Shown: piece after piece, positions 9,016 to 19,400 of the stretch | How positions within the stretch are numbered: the stretch's first letter is position 1 | How the letters are laid out: the number at the start of each line of letters is the position of its first letter | Assembly (NCBI RefSeq): GCF_900168325.1 | Contig: NZ_FVZE01000005.1 | Span: 248,001-312,000, forward strand | Direction of reading: 5' to 3' | Length of the DNA: 64,000 bases | From: Novosphingobium mathurense | Lineage (GTDB): Bacteria; Pseudomonadota; Alphaproteobacteria; Sphingomonadales; Sphingomonadaceae | Notes under the pieces: model-generated | Databases searched by the model: none | The model's input: the letters and a program-made list of their open reading frames with translations, nothing else | Told to the model about the DNA's origin: nothing | Position numbers and translations under genes: made by a program

Positions 9016-9861
9016 ATGAGTATTTCGCGAAGCCTCGCGCTTCTGGCCACCGCCGCCGTTCTGCCTGCGACGCCTGCCTTCGCCGATGAGGCGCAGGACC
9101 GGGATGCCATGACGCGCGACCGTATCACGGTGGGCGTCGGCGCCATCTACGGGCCGAGCTACGATGGTTCGGACGACTATGTCGTCTCGCCAATCCCGAT
9201 CGTGCAGGGGCGCGTGAAGGGCATCACCATCTCGCCGCGTCCGGCGGGCCTTGCGCTCGACCTCATTCCCGATGCGCCCGATGCCAGGATCGGCTTCGCG
9301 CTCGGCCCGGTGGCAACGATCTCGCGCAACCGCGTCAACCAGATCAAGGACCCGGTCGTGCGTGCGGCAGGCAAGCTCGATACAGCGGTTGAACTGGGGG
9401 CCAGCGGGGGCGTTTCGGCCTATCGCCTGCTCAATCCCTATGACTCGCTGAGCCTGAGCGCCGACGTGAAGTGGGATGTGGCAGGCGCCTATGGCGGCAT
9501 GACCTGGGCACCTTCGATCACCTACATGACGCCGGTCAGCAAGGCGGCGCTGGTGACGCTGGCGCTCAGCGCCAAGCACATCGACGACGATTATGCCGAC
9601 TATTACTATTCGGTCAGCCCGACCCAGTCCGATGCCAGCGGCCTGCCGCAGTTCCAGGCCAAGGGCGGCTGGGAAAGCGTGAGCGCGACGATGCTGGTCG
9701 GTTATGACCTGTCCGGCGACTTGCGCGATGGCGGCTTCGCGCTGTTCTCGATCGCCAGCTACTCGCGCATGCTCAACGATTCGAAGGATACGCCCTATAC
9801 CTCGCTGCGCGGCGATGCCGACCAGTGGCTCTTGGGTCTGGGCGTCGCCTACAGTTTCTGA
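9016..9861 (+). CDS. MipA/OmpV family outer-membrane protein
   Basis: A 281-residue exported protein. Residues 1-23 form a signal peptide (SLALLATAAVLPATPAFA, then DEA). The mature part starts with TVGVGAIYGPSYDGSDDY, the usual first strands of MipA/OmpV beta-barrels, has regular amphipathic strands throughout and ends LLGLGVAYSF with a terminal Phe. The family includes MltA-interacting scaffold proteins and inducible porin-like barrels; the role here is open. A GGAGG ribosome site at 9004-9008 decides the start. It is convergent with the glycosylase, 3 bp away. Confidence 0.9.
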   Translation: MSISRSLALLATAAVLPATPAFADEAQDRDAMTRDRITVGVGAIYGPSYDGSDDYVVSPIPIVQGRVKGITISPRPAGLALDLIPDAPDARIGFALGPVATISRNRVNQIKDPVVRAAGKLDTAVELGASGGVSAYRLLNPYDSLSLSADVKWDVAGAYGGMTWAPSITYMTPVSKAALVTLALSAKHIDDDYADYYYSVSPTQSDASGLPQFQAKGGWESVSATMLVGYDLSGDLRDGGFALFSIASYSRMLNDSKDTPYTSLRGDADQWLLGLGVAYSF

Positions 9862-9864
9862 TGC

Positions 9865-10452
9865 TCAGCCGGCAAGGGCGTCGCTGATCCGGCGGCGCAG
9901 GTCCGGCAGGACCTGATCCTCGAACCAGGGGTGCATCGCCATCCACAGCCGGCTGCGCCAGGCCGGGTGGGGCAAGGGGAACACGCCGGTCGGGGCGTCA
10001 TGCCACCGGCGCACCGCTTCGGTCATGTTGGGCGCGAAGCCGCGCGGCAGATAGAGCTTCTGCGCGTACTGGCCGACGAGCAGCATGATGCGCACCTGCG
10101 GCAATCGGGCCAGCAGGCGGGCATGCCATAGCGGCGCGCACTCCGGACGCGGGGGCTTGTCGCCGCCGCTGGCCTTGCCCGGATAACAGAAGCCGGAAGG
10201 CATGTGCGCGACCCATGCCGGGTCGTAGAAGACCTCGCGCGTCATCCCCGTCCAGTCGCGCAGGCGGTCGCCGCTCTCGTCGTCCCATGGCCGGCCGCTG
10301 GCGTGGACCTTGCTGCCCGGTGCCTGCCCGATCACCACGATGCGCGCGCTTTCCCCGGCTTGCACCACCGGGCGCGGTTCGTGGTTCAGGGCCTTTTCGC
10401 AGACGCGACAGGCGGCGATTTCGGACAGGAGATCTGTGAGCGCTTGCGACAT
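9865..10452 (-). CDS. Uracil-DNA glycosylase family protein, Fe-S type
   Basis: A 195-residue member of the uracil-DNA glycosylase superfamily. The water-activating/uracil pocket motif reads GQAPGSKVHASGRPW, close to the GEAPG of families 4 and 5, and the minor-groove motif is LPHPAWRSR. Four cysteines (C15, C18, C89, C105) have the C-x2-C and C-x15-C spacing of the [4Fe-4S]-binding UDGs. It is expected to remove uracil or related bases from DNA. The Gln in place of Glu in GEAPG and the Ala in HPAW are family variants that could change substrate choice. Confidence 0.85.
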   Translation of the reverse strand: MSQALTDLLSEIAACRVCEKALNHEPRPVVQAGESARIVVIGQAPGSKVHASGRPWDDESGDRLRDWTGMTREVFYDPAWVAHMPSGFCYPGKASGGDKPPRPECAPLWHARLLARLPQVRIMLLVGQYAQKLYLPRGFAPNMTEAVRRWHDAPTGVFPLPHPAWRSRLWMAMHPWFEDQVLPDLRRRISDALAG

Positions 10453-10578
10453 TTCCCACAGGGATGGGACGAGTTGCGCAGCGGCGCAATATTTTTCCCG
10501 GTCGATTTGCGGTACCCGGTCTTAACCAATGCGGCGTAGGACTCGCCGTCTGGACACGTCAGGAAGAAAGGGAGCGGC

Positions 10579-12219
10579 ATGACGGTCACGGTCATCCTGA
10601 GCGCCCGACCCAGCCTCCCCGCGGGCGAGTTGCGCACGCAGCTCATGCGGGCCGCGCCCCGGTTCGGCTGGACCTGCGGCGATCACGACGACGGCAGCGC
10701 CCATTGCTCGACCGCCTTCGGACGCGAAGTCCTGCTGATCGGCCGCAGCGCCGGAGAAGTCGTGATCGTGCCGCTGCGCCTGCTCGGCGATGAGCCGATT
10801 CCCGGCGCCCCGCGACAGGGCTGTGCCATCATGATCGGAACGCCGACGAGCGAGGATCAGGCGCTGTGCGAGCGAATCGTCTGCGCAGTGGCCCTGGCCC
10901 TTGTCGAGACCGAGGCCGATACCGCCGTCGCCCGCTTCGGTGAAGGCATGCCCTGGCTCGACGCCGAAGGAATCGCGCGGCTCGACCGGAAGGTACATGA
11001 AGGACAGGCAATCGCCGTGGCGGCCACAGCCCTTGCCATGCCGTGCCGGCCTCCGTCCTCCGGTGACGCGCTTGCTGCTGCGGGCAGAGCGGACCTTGCC
11101 GATCTTCCCTATGACGATTTGCTGCCCTATCAGCGTTCGGAACGGCTCGGGTTCGACATCATCGGGCTGGCCGAGATCGAGGCGGGGATCGCCGAGGCGA
11201 TGTCGGGCGATCCGTCCGAGCACCTGGCGCGCCTGCTCGACCAGTCGCTGCCGCCCCCGTTCTTCCGCGAATTGCCCCGGCGTGACCGCCTGCCGACGAT
11301 TGTCCCGCTCTTCGCTGCGCAGGGTCTGGATATCGACTGGGACATGCTGGTCGAGGGCGTCGCCTCGATCGACGACGAGGGCGCGTGGCAGGTCCTTCCG
11401 GAAGGCCCGGATCGCGGCCGGATCGCCGGTCGTGGCTGTACGATATCGGTGTCGCACACATCGGTGCCGCTGCCTGCATGGATGGTGGAGCGTGCGCTCT
11501 ATCGCAGTTTCTGGTGCGAGCCGGGCGAGGGGCTGCGAACCTTGCGCCGCCATGCCGGCCATGGCGTCATCGCCTGCGACCTCGACACCGAGATCGGCGA
11601 ATTCGTCGACATCCGGCAGAGCGCCAAGGTCATGGCGATGGTGCTGGCTGTCGTCGCGCAAGGGGCATTGGCGCAGGATGCCTTTTGCGGCGTCTATCTG
11701 CCGGCTCATTCGTGCGCCTACACTTTCGGTGACCTGCCGACTCTCGTCAGCCCGCTGGCAAGCGACGAAGTGCCGATTCGCCTGTTCCTCTGGACCGCCT
11801 TTCATTCGACCGAGCCGGATGCCGTGTCCCTCTCGACGGCCGGAATGCTGCCTTTTGTCGGTCGTGAAGTGGAAGCATGGAACGCGCCGGGAACGCTCGA
11901 TTTCGTCGCCGGAAAGCTGAACGAGGTCATGCGCTACCTGCTGCTCGAGGGGCCGGTGATCCGCCACGGCGATACTTTTGGCGACGATGCGGGCGACCTG
12001 TCGGTGCGGATCTGGCACGATGAAAGCGGGGAGCCTTCGCGCCAGAATCCGGTGCCGGTGCTGTTGATGGAACTGGCAGGCCCACCGGTCTCGGATGCGC
12101 CCCATCCCGACGCCGTACCCGGCACATGGCCCGCCACAGCCCTCCACAGTCGCCAGCCACCCATCGGCTTCGCCGCGCCGCGCCGGGTGCCCGGCGGTTT
12201 CGGTCGCAAGGGCCTTTGA
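10579..12219 (+). CDS. DUF4261 domain-containing protein
   Basis: A 546-residue soluble protein with no signal peptide or clear membrane span. Its C-terminal part, from about residue 380 to 510, matches the DUF4261 pattern: PIRLFLWTAFHSTEPDAVSL, GREVEAWNAPGTL, then LLLEGPVIRHGDTFG. The function of DUF4261 is unknown. The N-terminal half seems to hold a second related module (VTVILSARPSLPAGELR ... IMIGTPTSEDQALCE). The last 40 residues are Pro- and Gly-rich. A purine-rich site (GAAAGGGAG) precedes the ATG. It is transcribed alone. Confidence 0.8.
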   Translation: MTVTVILSARPSLPAGELRTQLMRAAPRFGWTCGDHDDGSAHCSTAFGREVLLIGRSAGEVVIVPLRLLGDEPIPGAPRQGCAIMIGTPTSEDQALCERIVCAVALALVETEADTAVARFGEGMPWLDAEGIARLDRKVHEGQAIAVAATALAMPCRPPSSGDALAAAGRADLADLPYDDLLPYQRSERLGFDIIGLAEIEAGIAEAMSGDPSEHLARLLDQSLPPPFFRELPRRDRLPTIVPLFAAQGLDIDWDMLVEGVASIDDEGAWQVLPEGPDRGRIAGRGCTISVSHTSVPLPAWMVERALYRSFWCEPGEGLRTLRRHAGHGVIACDLDTEIGEFVDIRQSAKVMAMVLAVVAQGALAQDAFCGVYLPAHSCAYTFGDLPTLVSPLASDEVPIRLFLWTAFHSTEPDAVSLSTAGMLPFVGREVEAWNAPGTLDFVAGKLNEVMRYLLLEGPVIRHGDTFGDDAGDLSVRIWHDESGEPSRQNPVPVLLMELAGPPVSDAPHPDAVPGTWPATALHSRQPPIGFAAPRRVPGGFGRKGL

Positions 12220-12363
12220 AGCCCCTCAGCTGGCGGCGGTTTCGGCCTCGTCGGTTACGCGTCCCGGGGCCAGCCGGAACAGGCCAAGTCATTGACGCCT
12301 TTACTGTGCCCCGGTCGAGGTCCATCGTGCTGGCGGGATCGGCTTTTGGGATGGAGGATTTGA

Positions 12364-12762
12364 ATGACCGATCTATCGCTTGCGCCGGCATGGACTGCGC
12401 TGTTCCTGGGGCTGTTCGCGCTTTTCGCCGGAATCGGTGAGCTGCGGCAGGCCGGCCACTGGCAGAAGATGCTCGAGGAAATCGGCGCTTCGCCCGCACT
12501 CCAGCTGATCGCGGCGCTGCTGGAACTGTTCCTCGGCGCGGCCATCTACATCGTCAATCCCTGGGCTTCGGCGGACTGGCTGTCCGGTGCGATGAGCGTG
12601 CTGGGCGGGCTGATGATCATCGAGGCCCTTGTCGTGCTGGCGTTCTCGGATGTCTACATGGCCTTCTGGCTGCGGCGGTTCGGGCCGCTGTCCAAACTGT
12701 GGGCCTGGCTCTCGATCCTCATTGGCGTCGCGGCAATCGCTGTGGCGATTCCACACTTCTGA
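12364..12762 (+). CDS. Small four-TM membrane protein
   Basis: A 132-residue hydrophobic protein with four predicted membrane segments at roughly residues 8-25, 46-65, 75-98 and 108-130, joined by short charged loops (GELRQAGHWQKMLEEIG and RRFGPLSKL). The family is not recognised with confidence. A GGAGG site sits 4-5 bp ahead of the ATG. It ends 6 bp from the convergent SRAP gene, so the two share a 3' region. Confidence 0.75.
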   Translation: MTDLSLAPAWTALFLGLFALFAGIGELRQAGHWQKMLEEIGASPALQLIAALLELFLGAAIYIVNPWASADWLSGAMSVLGGLMIIEALVVLAFSDVYMAFWLRRFGPLSKLWAWLSILIGVAAIAVAIPHF

Positions 12763-12768
12763 GCGGGA

Positions 12769-13395
12769 CTAGCCGCGTTCGCGCATGAGCGAGGACGAGT
12801 AGGGCGCGACCAGTTCCCTTGCCCGGTCCCAGCTGCCGTTGAGCCACAGGTCGAGGGCGGCCGGGTCGGGTGGCAGGATCACCGGCATCGAATCGCGCCC
12901 TGCGAAGCGCAGCGCTGCATTGGGCTCGCAGGTGAGCAGCGCAAAGCCGGGAATCTCGCTGTCCTTCCAAACAGCTCCCATCGCGAAGATCGGCTGATCC
13001 TCCAGGGAGAACCAGCACTGGCGGCGCTTGCCTTCGCGGTCACGCGTGCTGCCCCATTCCATGAATGCGGTGCAGGGAACGACGCAGCGAAATTCGCTGT
13101 TCCTGAGATTGCCGATCCAGAACGGGCTTTCCGGATTGCGCACCGACAGGATGCCGTAGCGCGGGGCGTCGTGGACCGAAGGCGGGGGCGGTACGCCCCA
13201 CAGGCGCGGCACCATGCGGCGTGGCTGCCTGCCCGAAGGGCGCGGCCCGGCGATCGTTTCCCGCCCGGCGGTGATGACCGGCGCGAACTGGCCGGGCGCT
13301 ACATGGCCGCCCGCCCAGGGGTCGTCGTTCGCGCGGGCGCCGAACTGGCGCGCGACCGCCTGGGCAGGCGCGTCGAGACGATAAAGCATGGGCAT
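12769..13395 (-). CDS. SRAP (YedK/HMCES-like) protein lacking the catalytic cysteine
   Basis: A 208-residue SRAP-domain protein (SOS response-associated peptidase family, YedK/HMCES), whose active members link Cys2 covalently to abasic sites in single-stranded DNA. Recognisable family segments are LWGVPPP, SVRNPESPFWIGNLR, CVVPCTAFMEW, LLTCEPNAALRF and SMPVILPPD. The N-terminus should read MCG or MCN, but it begins MPMLYRLDAP with no Cys at position 2. The catalytic His normally just before the MPVIL motif is absent (FAGRDSMPVIL). The EW glutamate remains. It may be inactive or only bind DNA. The gene is divergent from thiC. Confidence 0.85.
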   Translation of the reverse strand: MPMLYRLDAPAQAVARQFGARANDDPWAGGHVAPGQFAPVITAGRETIAGPRPSGRQPRRMVPRLWGVPPPPSVHDAPRYGILSVRNPESPFWIGNLRNSEFRCVVPCTAFMEWGSTRDREGKRRQCWFSLEDQPIFAMGAVWKDSEIPGFALLTCEPNAALRFAGRDSMPVILPPDPAALDLWLNGSWDRARELVAPYSSSLMRERG

Positions 13396-13446
13396 CGGTC
13401 GATCGGTCCCTAGACGGGCGCACCGCACCCGTCTATTGTCCAACTA

Positions 13447-15468
<2,022 letters not shown>

Positions 15469-15534
15469 TCGGCCCGGACAGCGTCCCGTCCGTGCTGCCG
15501 GCAGCGCGATCTGGAGATGGCCAAGTCATGAAAC

Positions 15535-15568
15535 AAGGGGCATGGGCGCGCAGTCCGTGCCCCTTTTT
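15535..15568 (+). terminator. Rho-independent terminator after thiC
   Basis: Stem AAGGGGCA (15535-15542) pairs with TGCCCCTT (15558-15565) and is followed by five Ts. It lies 67 bp after the thiC stop. The T-run is on the plus strand; the same hairpin lies near the end of the convergent sulfotransferase gene. Confidence 0.85.
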
Positions 15569-15608
15569 CGATGCCTGCATCCCGGCGGAAGCGTATTTGC
15601 GCCCAGCT

Positions 15609-16631
15609 CTAGAGTTCGGGGAAGACTCCGGAGAGCAGCTGCTCGACCGTCCACTGCAGGTCGCGGCTGAGATAGACGAAGCCCTTGAGGTTCTTGAACG
15701 CGCCGGCAACCCGCTGCGCCGGCACTTCCACCCGGCGTGCAAAACTGAGGCGCGCTTCGGATACGGGTTTGGCGCCGATCGGGCTGGGATCGTAACCGCG
15801 CTGCGCCATCGTCTCGCCGCAGATCGTTTCAACCAGCCGGATCTCGTATTTCGAAAGACCCGATTTCCAGCGGTCGATGCTGTCGGCCGACACCGGGGTC
15901 TTGAGGCGCTTTAGGTTGCGCTGGTCGGTGTCGTAGCTGCTGTCCTTGCGGTGGAATTCCAGCTGCTGCGCTTCGAAGTCCTCGCCGAGAAAGTCCATGA
16001 GTCGGCGAAGTTCGGTTTCGGGATCGCGGACGAGAGCCTCGTAGCTGACCCGGATGCGCTGGTGCGGCGGTAGCTTGCGTTCGACTGCGTCGAGCGCCTG
16101 CGAATGGCGTACCCAGGACTTGGCGAAGGGCAGCACGTGATTGCCGTGGAACCGTGCCTGCTTCCAAGACATGGCGACCGCCCGCGGATCGCGCTCGATC
16201 ATGATGACCTGGGCCTTGGGCCAGGTGGAGAGCACTTCGTCGTGCAGCATCGTGTGCTGCGGCGTCTTTTCCCCCCAGCGCGGTTTGCCCGCCGTCCTGG
16301 CTGCCCATTCCATGACGGCATGGGCGACCGCGCCGAAGCCCGGTCCGGTGACGTGCCTGGCAACGTCTTCCGGCGTTGGGCGGGGGCTCCAGTCCCGCAC
16401 GACGCCGAGGCGTACGATGTCCGAAACGAGGCGCTTCTGACGCGCGGGATCGGACAGGTCGCCATAACTTTCCAGCCTCGGCAGCCACTGGTTGAACAGG
16501 TGGGATTCGAAGGGGATGGAAATGCGCGAATGGGCGTCGATCAACCGGCTGAGAAGGGATGTACCCGAGCGTGGGGCGCCGAAAATGAGGATCGGTGTTT
16601 CGGAATTGATGGCCTTCCTCCCTTGCCGCAT
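15609..16631 (-). CDS. Sulfotransferase family protein
   Basis: A 340-residue cytosolic protein with the 5'-phosphosulfate loop FGAPRSGTSLLSRLIDAHS at residues 18-36. The 3'-phosphate motif appears as MIERDPRAVAMSW, which is the PAPS-binding pair of sulfotransferases. It should move a sulfuryl group from PAPS to an alcohol or amine; the acceptor is unknown. No PAPS biosynthesis genes are close. It is transcribed alone and is convergent with thiC. Confidence 0.82.
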   Translation of the reverse strand: MRQGRKAINSETPILIFGAPRSGTSLLSRLIDAHSRISIPFESHLFNQWLPRLESYGDLSDPARQKRLVSDIVRLGVVRDWSPRPTPEDVARHVTGPGFGAVAHAVMEWAARTAGKPRWGEKTPQHTMLHDEVLSTWPKAQVIMIERDPRAVAMSWKQARFHGNHVLPFAKSWVRHSQALDAVERKLPPHQRIRVSYEALVRDPETELRRLMDFLGEDFEAQQLEFHRKDSSYDTDQRNLKRLKTPVSADSIDRWKSGLSKYEIRLVETICGETMAQRGYDPSPIGAKPVSEARLSFARRVEVPAQRVAGAFKNLKGFVYLSRDLQWTVEQLLSGVFPEL

Positions 16632-16814
16632 GGATGATGCGGGAAATTATCAGGTTCGCGGGAAAGTTCGGCTGTTTCAACAGTGTGGCCGGATTAATCC
16701 CTTGGGGTGCGTCCCGGTCGGGGACAGGCGGACCGGCCGGGGCGGGGCCGAAATGGCATGGACGGTATGCGGCCGGCTCTTGACCGGAGGATATACAGTG
16801 CCCAGCTTCGCGCG

Positions 16815-17144
16815 ATGAACCGGCCCGATGTGTTTCACGCCCATATCTACTTCGATCCTGCCGAACTGGAGCAGGCCCAGGCGCTTGCCGAGCGCGTTCG
16901 CGCGCGTTTCGGCGTCAGGGTCGGACGCTTCCACCTGCGTCCGGTTGGGCCGCATCCGCGCGGCAGTTGCCAGTTGACCGTTCCGGGAGAGATATTCGGC
17001 GACTTCACCACTTGGGCCGCCGTCAACCGCGGTGCGCTGACCATATTCGGTCATGCTGAAACCGGCAACGATCTGATCGATCACACCGGCCACGTGATCT
17101 GGTTCGGCCCGTCCGAGGAACTGAACCTTTCGCAGTTCAGGTAA
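16815..17144 (+). CDS. DOPA 4,5-dioxygenase family protein
   Basis: A 109-residue protein of the small DOPA-dioxygenase-like family. It shows the N-terminal FHAHIYFDPAE (His pair) and the conserved blocks VGRFHLRPVGPHPRGSCQL and HAETGNDLIDHTGHVIWFG, with several His residues that can bind a metal. Plant and fungal relatives cleave DOPA extradiol; the bacterial function is poorly known. The ATG at 16815 was chosen because the family fold starts 6 residues later, although the frame is open from 16707. Confidence 0.8.
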   Translation: MNRPDVFHAHIYFDPAELEQAQALAERVRARFGVRVGRFHLRPVGPHPRGSCQLTVPGEIFGDFTTWAAVNRGALTIFGHAETGNDLIDHTGHVIWFGPSEELNLSQFR

Positions 17145-17320
17145 GGCAGGCGAATCCTTCGGGACCTTCTGCGCGCAATGGCATGCAGCCTACGGCTGCG
17201 GCCGAATGCCGGGCTTGGCCATGCAACATGGGTGGCAAAAAGACGCGGATAGGCAGCGCGCGGCAAATTGCGCCCGCCGCGCAAACCGTTATGCATCGCA
17301 GCGGGCCGCAAAGGGATGTC

Positions 17321-17722
17321 ATGAACCAGTTTGCAAATTCCGCCGCCGAACTTGCCGTGCGCACGCGCCGCGCCGCCTTCAATCATGCGATCGAGAATGG
17401 CGACCTGGCCGCTATTTCGCCCATCCTCGGGCGGGACTGCGTGATGGTGACAGGATCGGACAGCGCCGTGGTCTCCGGCCGCAATGCCCAGCTCAAGGTC
17501 TGGAAGCGCGAATTCGCCAGTCCGGCCCGGGCGATCTACACGCGCACGCCTGATCGGGTGGTCGTTTCCGCCGTCGAGCCGATCGCACTGGAGTACGGGC
17601 GCTGGCAAGGCGTGGAGGACCGTTCCGGCAAGTCGTTGGGCAGCGGCAACTACACCGCAAAATGGCGCGAGGTCCTGGGCGAGTGGGTTATCGTGGCGGA
17701 GATCTACGTTACCCTCGCCTGA
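17321..17722 (+). CDS. NTF2-like (SnoaL/DUF4440) protein
   Basis: A 133-residue NTF2-fold protein: helix RRAAFNHAIENGDLAAISPI, then DCVMVTGSDSAVVSGR, and the terminal strands SGNYTAKWREVLGEWVIVAEIYVTLA. Such proteins are pocket enzymes or binding proteins of varied function, and none can be named here. The start ATG at 17321 follows AAGGGATG; the frame extends upstream through a low-complexity gap. TTTGCAAA (17330-17337) lies inside its first codons. Confidence 0.75.
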   Translation: MNQFANSAAELAVRTRRAAFNHAIENGDLAAISPILGRDCVMVTGSDSAVVSGRNAQLKVWKREFASPARAIYTRTPDRVVVSAVEPIALEYGRWQGVEDRSGKSLGSGNYTAKWREVLGEWVIVAEIYVTLA

Positions 17723-17834
17723 TGCATCGGTCAGAGCCGCTTAACTTCGACAGCTAACGACCGTTTTTATCTTCAGGACGGCAGCTCTGCAGGGCTGCTG
17801 TGCCAGGTTGAAGATCGCGAAAACAGGTACGGTA

Positions 17835-18236
17835 ATGCTCAGCAAGATGAACGCTTCGGTCCCACTCGCCCAGTGCTGGTACTTGCGCAAACACGTACCG
17901 GAAGGTCGCAAGCATCGCGAGGAAGACGGGGTTCTTCACTGTACCTGCCGCTATTGCCAGCGGCCGATCAAGTCGCGCGGTGGCAAGACCTGGGATCTTG
18001 CCGATGGCTTCGACCTCGATGCCCTTGCCGAGGCTGGCCGCAACCGCCACTTCAGCGTCGTCGACGTCATCGATGACATGGTGATCGCCCGCTATCCCAT
18101 CGATCGTGACGCCAGCGACGAGGAGGTCGCGGGTCTCCTGGCGGATATCTGCGAGAAGCATGAAGTCGAGGAAGCAGCAGGCACAATCGAGGTGCGGCTC
18201 GTGCAAGGGCAGGGCGGTACGCGCCGGCTGCACTGA
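17835..18236 (+). CDS. Hypothetical protein with a CxCxxC motif
   Basis: A 133-residue soluble protein of unknown function. Near residue 37 it has HCTCRYCQRPIKSRGG, which looks like half of a zinc-ribbon. The rest is rich in acidic residues (VVDVIDDMVIARYPIDRDAS, DEEVAGLLADICEKHEVEE). The ATG at 17835 was preferred over a TTG at 17808 because AGGT stands 6 bp before it. It ends in front of a good terminator, which supports a real transcript. Confidence 0.6.
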   Translation: MLSKMNASVPLAQCWYLRKHVPEGRKHREEDGVLHCTCRYCQRPIKSRGGKTWDLADGFDLDALAEAGRNRHFSVVDVIDDMVIARYPIDRDASDEEVAGLLADICEKHEVEEAAGTIEVRLVQGQGGTRRLH

Positions 18237-18283
18237 CCTTCGTCCTCCATGCCGGGGGGCACCGATCATCCCGCTGCCAATAG

Positions 18284-18318
18284 AAAGGGCGCCGATCCCG
18301 AAGGATGGCGCCCTTTTT
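18284..18318 (+). terminator. Rho-independent terminator
   Basis: AAAGGGCGCC (18284-18293) pairs with GGCGCCCTTT (18307-18316), then a T-run to 18318. It ends the transcript of the CxCxxC protein, 48 bp after its stop. Confidence 0.85.
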
Positions 18319-18357
18319 CGTGCTTGTGGTGCAGGCCTTGCGGCCGGCCGTAAGGCC

Positions 18358-18630
18358 TTACTTGAACTTGGCGAGAGCCTGGTCGGCGTCGGTGACCTTG
18401 AAGTTCACGTTGCGGTAGTTGTAGGTGCCGGTCACGCGGTCGCCCGAAACGTAAAGACGGAACGGCACGCCGCCCGAAGCGGTGCCCTTGATCACGGTGA
18501 CGTCGCCCTTCTGTTCGGCGGTGTAGGCGTAGTCGACGCCTTCGTGCGAGAAGTTGCGGGCATCTTCGGCGTGAGCGGCAGCCGGAACGGCGAGGAGAAC
18601 GGCAGCGGCAGTGAAAACAGTCTTGAACAT
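18358..18630 (-). CDS. Small exported protein
   Basis: A 90-residue protein with an N-terminal signal peptide (TVFTAAAVLLAVPAAAHA, then EDARNF), so the mature part is about 68 residues. It is beta-rich (VDYAYTAEQKGDVTVIKGTA, RLYVSGDRVTGTYNYRNVNF) with no Cys. Its family is not recognised, but similar small secreted proteins are common in Sphingomonadales. AAGGA precedes the ATG at 18630. A longer frame to 18693 would destroy the signal peptide. Confidence 0.75.
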   Translation of the reverse strand: MFKTVFTAAAVLLAVPAAAHAEDARNFSHEGVDYAYTAEQKGDVTVIKGTASGGVPFRLYVSGDRVTGTYNYRNVNFKVTDADQALAKFK

Positions 18631-18944
18631 GGCAAAGTCCTTATTCGTCGGAGTGCAGGAGTTTGCCTCGGGCACCCTTGTGTTCTGTTGCATTGCAGCA
18701 TGTCGAGGCGGTTTCAGGTTGGCAAATTCGATTGCTGCAGCCGTAGTTGCACTATTTGCAATTACCCGAAAAGAGGCTGAAAAGCAGCGATCATTCGCAG
18801 ATCGCCGAAGATCGAGGCGCTTTACGAGTCGGCCAAAATGTTCGCCAGGCGAATAAATTAATGCTGCGGGTGCGAACGTTCTGCGTCGAATCAGTCGTGC
18901 TGCAGGCGCTTGCTAGACCGCGACGGCCAGCGTAGGCGCGGGTC
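18631..18944. other. Intergenic region with inverted repeats
   Basis: No gene is visible between the divergent small exported protein and the lipoprotein. It holds TTGCA-CTATT-TGCAA (18747-18761) and a TTCGCC-A-GGCGAA inverted repeat near 18840, which may be operators for the two promoters. Confidence 0.45.
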
Positions 18945-19400
18945 ATGGTCGGTTCACTTGCCCCGTTCGTCGCCCGCCGGGCTTTCCTTCTCGCATCGTT
19001 GCTTCTCGCCGGATGCCAGTCGGGAGCTTCCAACGTTCCGGGCGACAGCAACGATCACAAGCCATGGAGCGGTATTGGCAAGGACGAAGTCGTCCATTTC
19101 CTCGGGACGGAACCGTTTTGGGGCGGTCATGCCGAAGGAACTCTCCTGACCTATACGACGCCGGAAAATCCGGAAGGCGAAACGATCACGGTTTCGCGCT
19201 TTGCCGGTCGCGGCGGTCTTTCGTTCAGCGGCAATCTGTCCGGCGGCGAAATGACGCTCGCCATCACACCGGGCGAATGCAGCGACGGCATGTCCGACGC
19301 TGCCTATCCCTATGGCGTGACCTTGCGCATAGGCAATGAAGTCCGTCAGGGCTGCGCCTGGACCAAGGGTAATCCCAGGACAGGCGGTGAGCAGGGTTAG
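18945..19400 (+). CDS. Lipoprotein of the COG3650 type
   Basis: A 151-residue lipoprotein. The N-terminus ends in a lipobox LLAGC (Cys 24), so the mature protein is lipid-anchored in the envelope. The mature region shows FLGTEPFWGGHAEGTLLTYTT and a CSDGMSDAAYPYGVTL block with a second Cys further on, as in COG3650 envelope proteins, whose role is unknown. Its stop overlaps the stop of the convergent gene by 4 bp. Confidence 0.78.
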   Translation: MVGSLAPFVARRAFLLASLLLAGCQSGASNVPGDSNDHKPWSGIGKDEVVHFLGTEPFWGGHAEGTLLTYTTPENPEGETITVSRFAGRGGLSFSGNLSGGEMTLAITPGECSDGMSDAAYPYGVTLRIGNEVRQGCAWTKGNPRTGGEQG

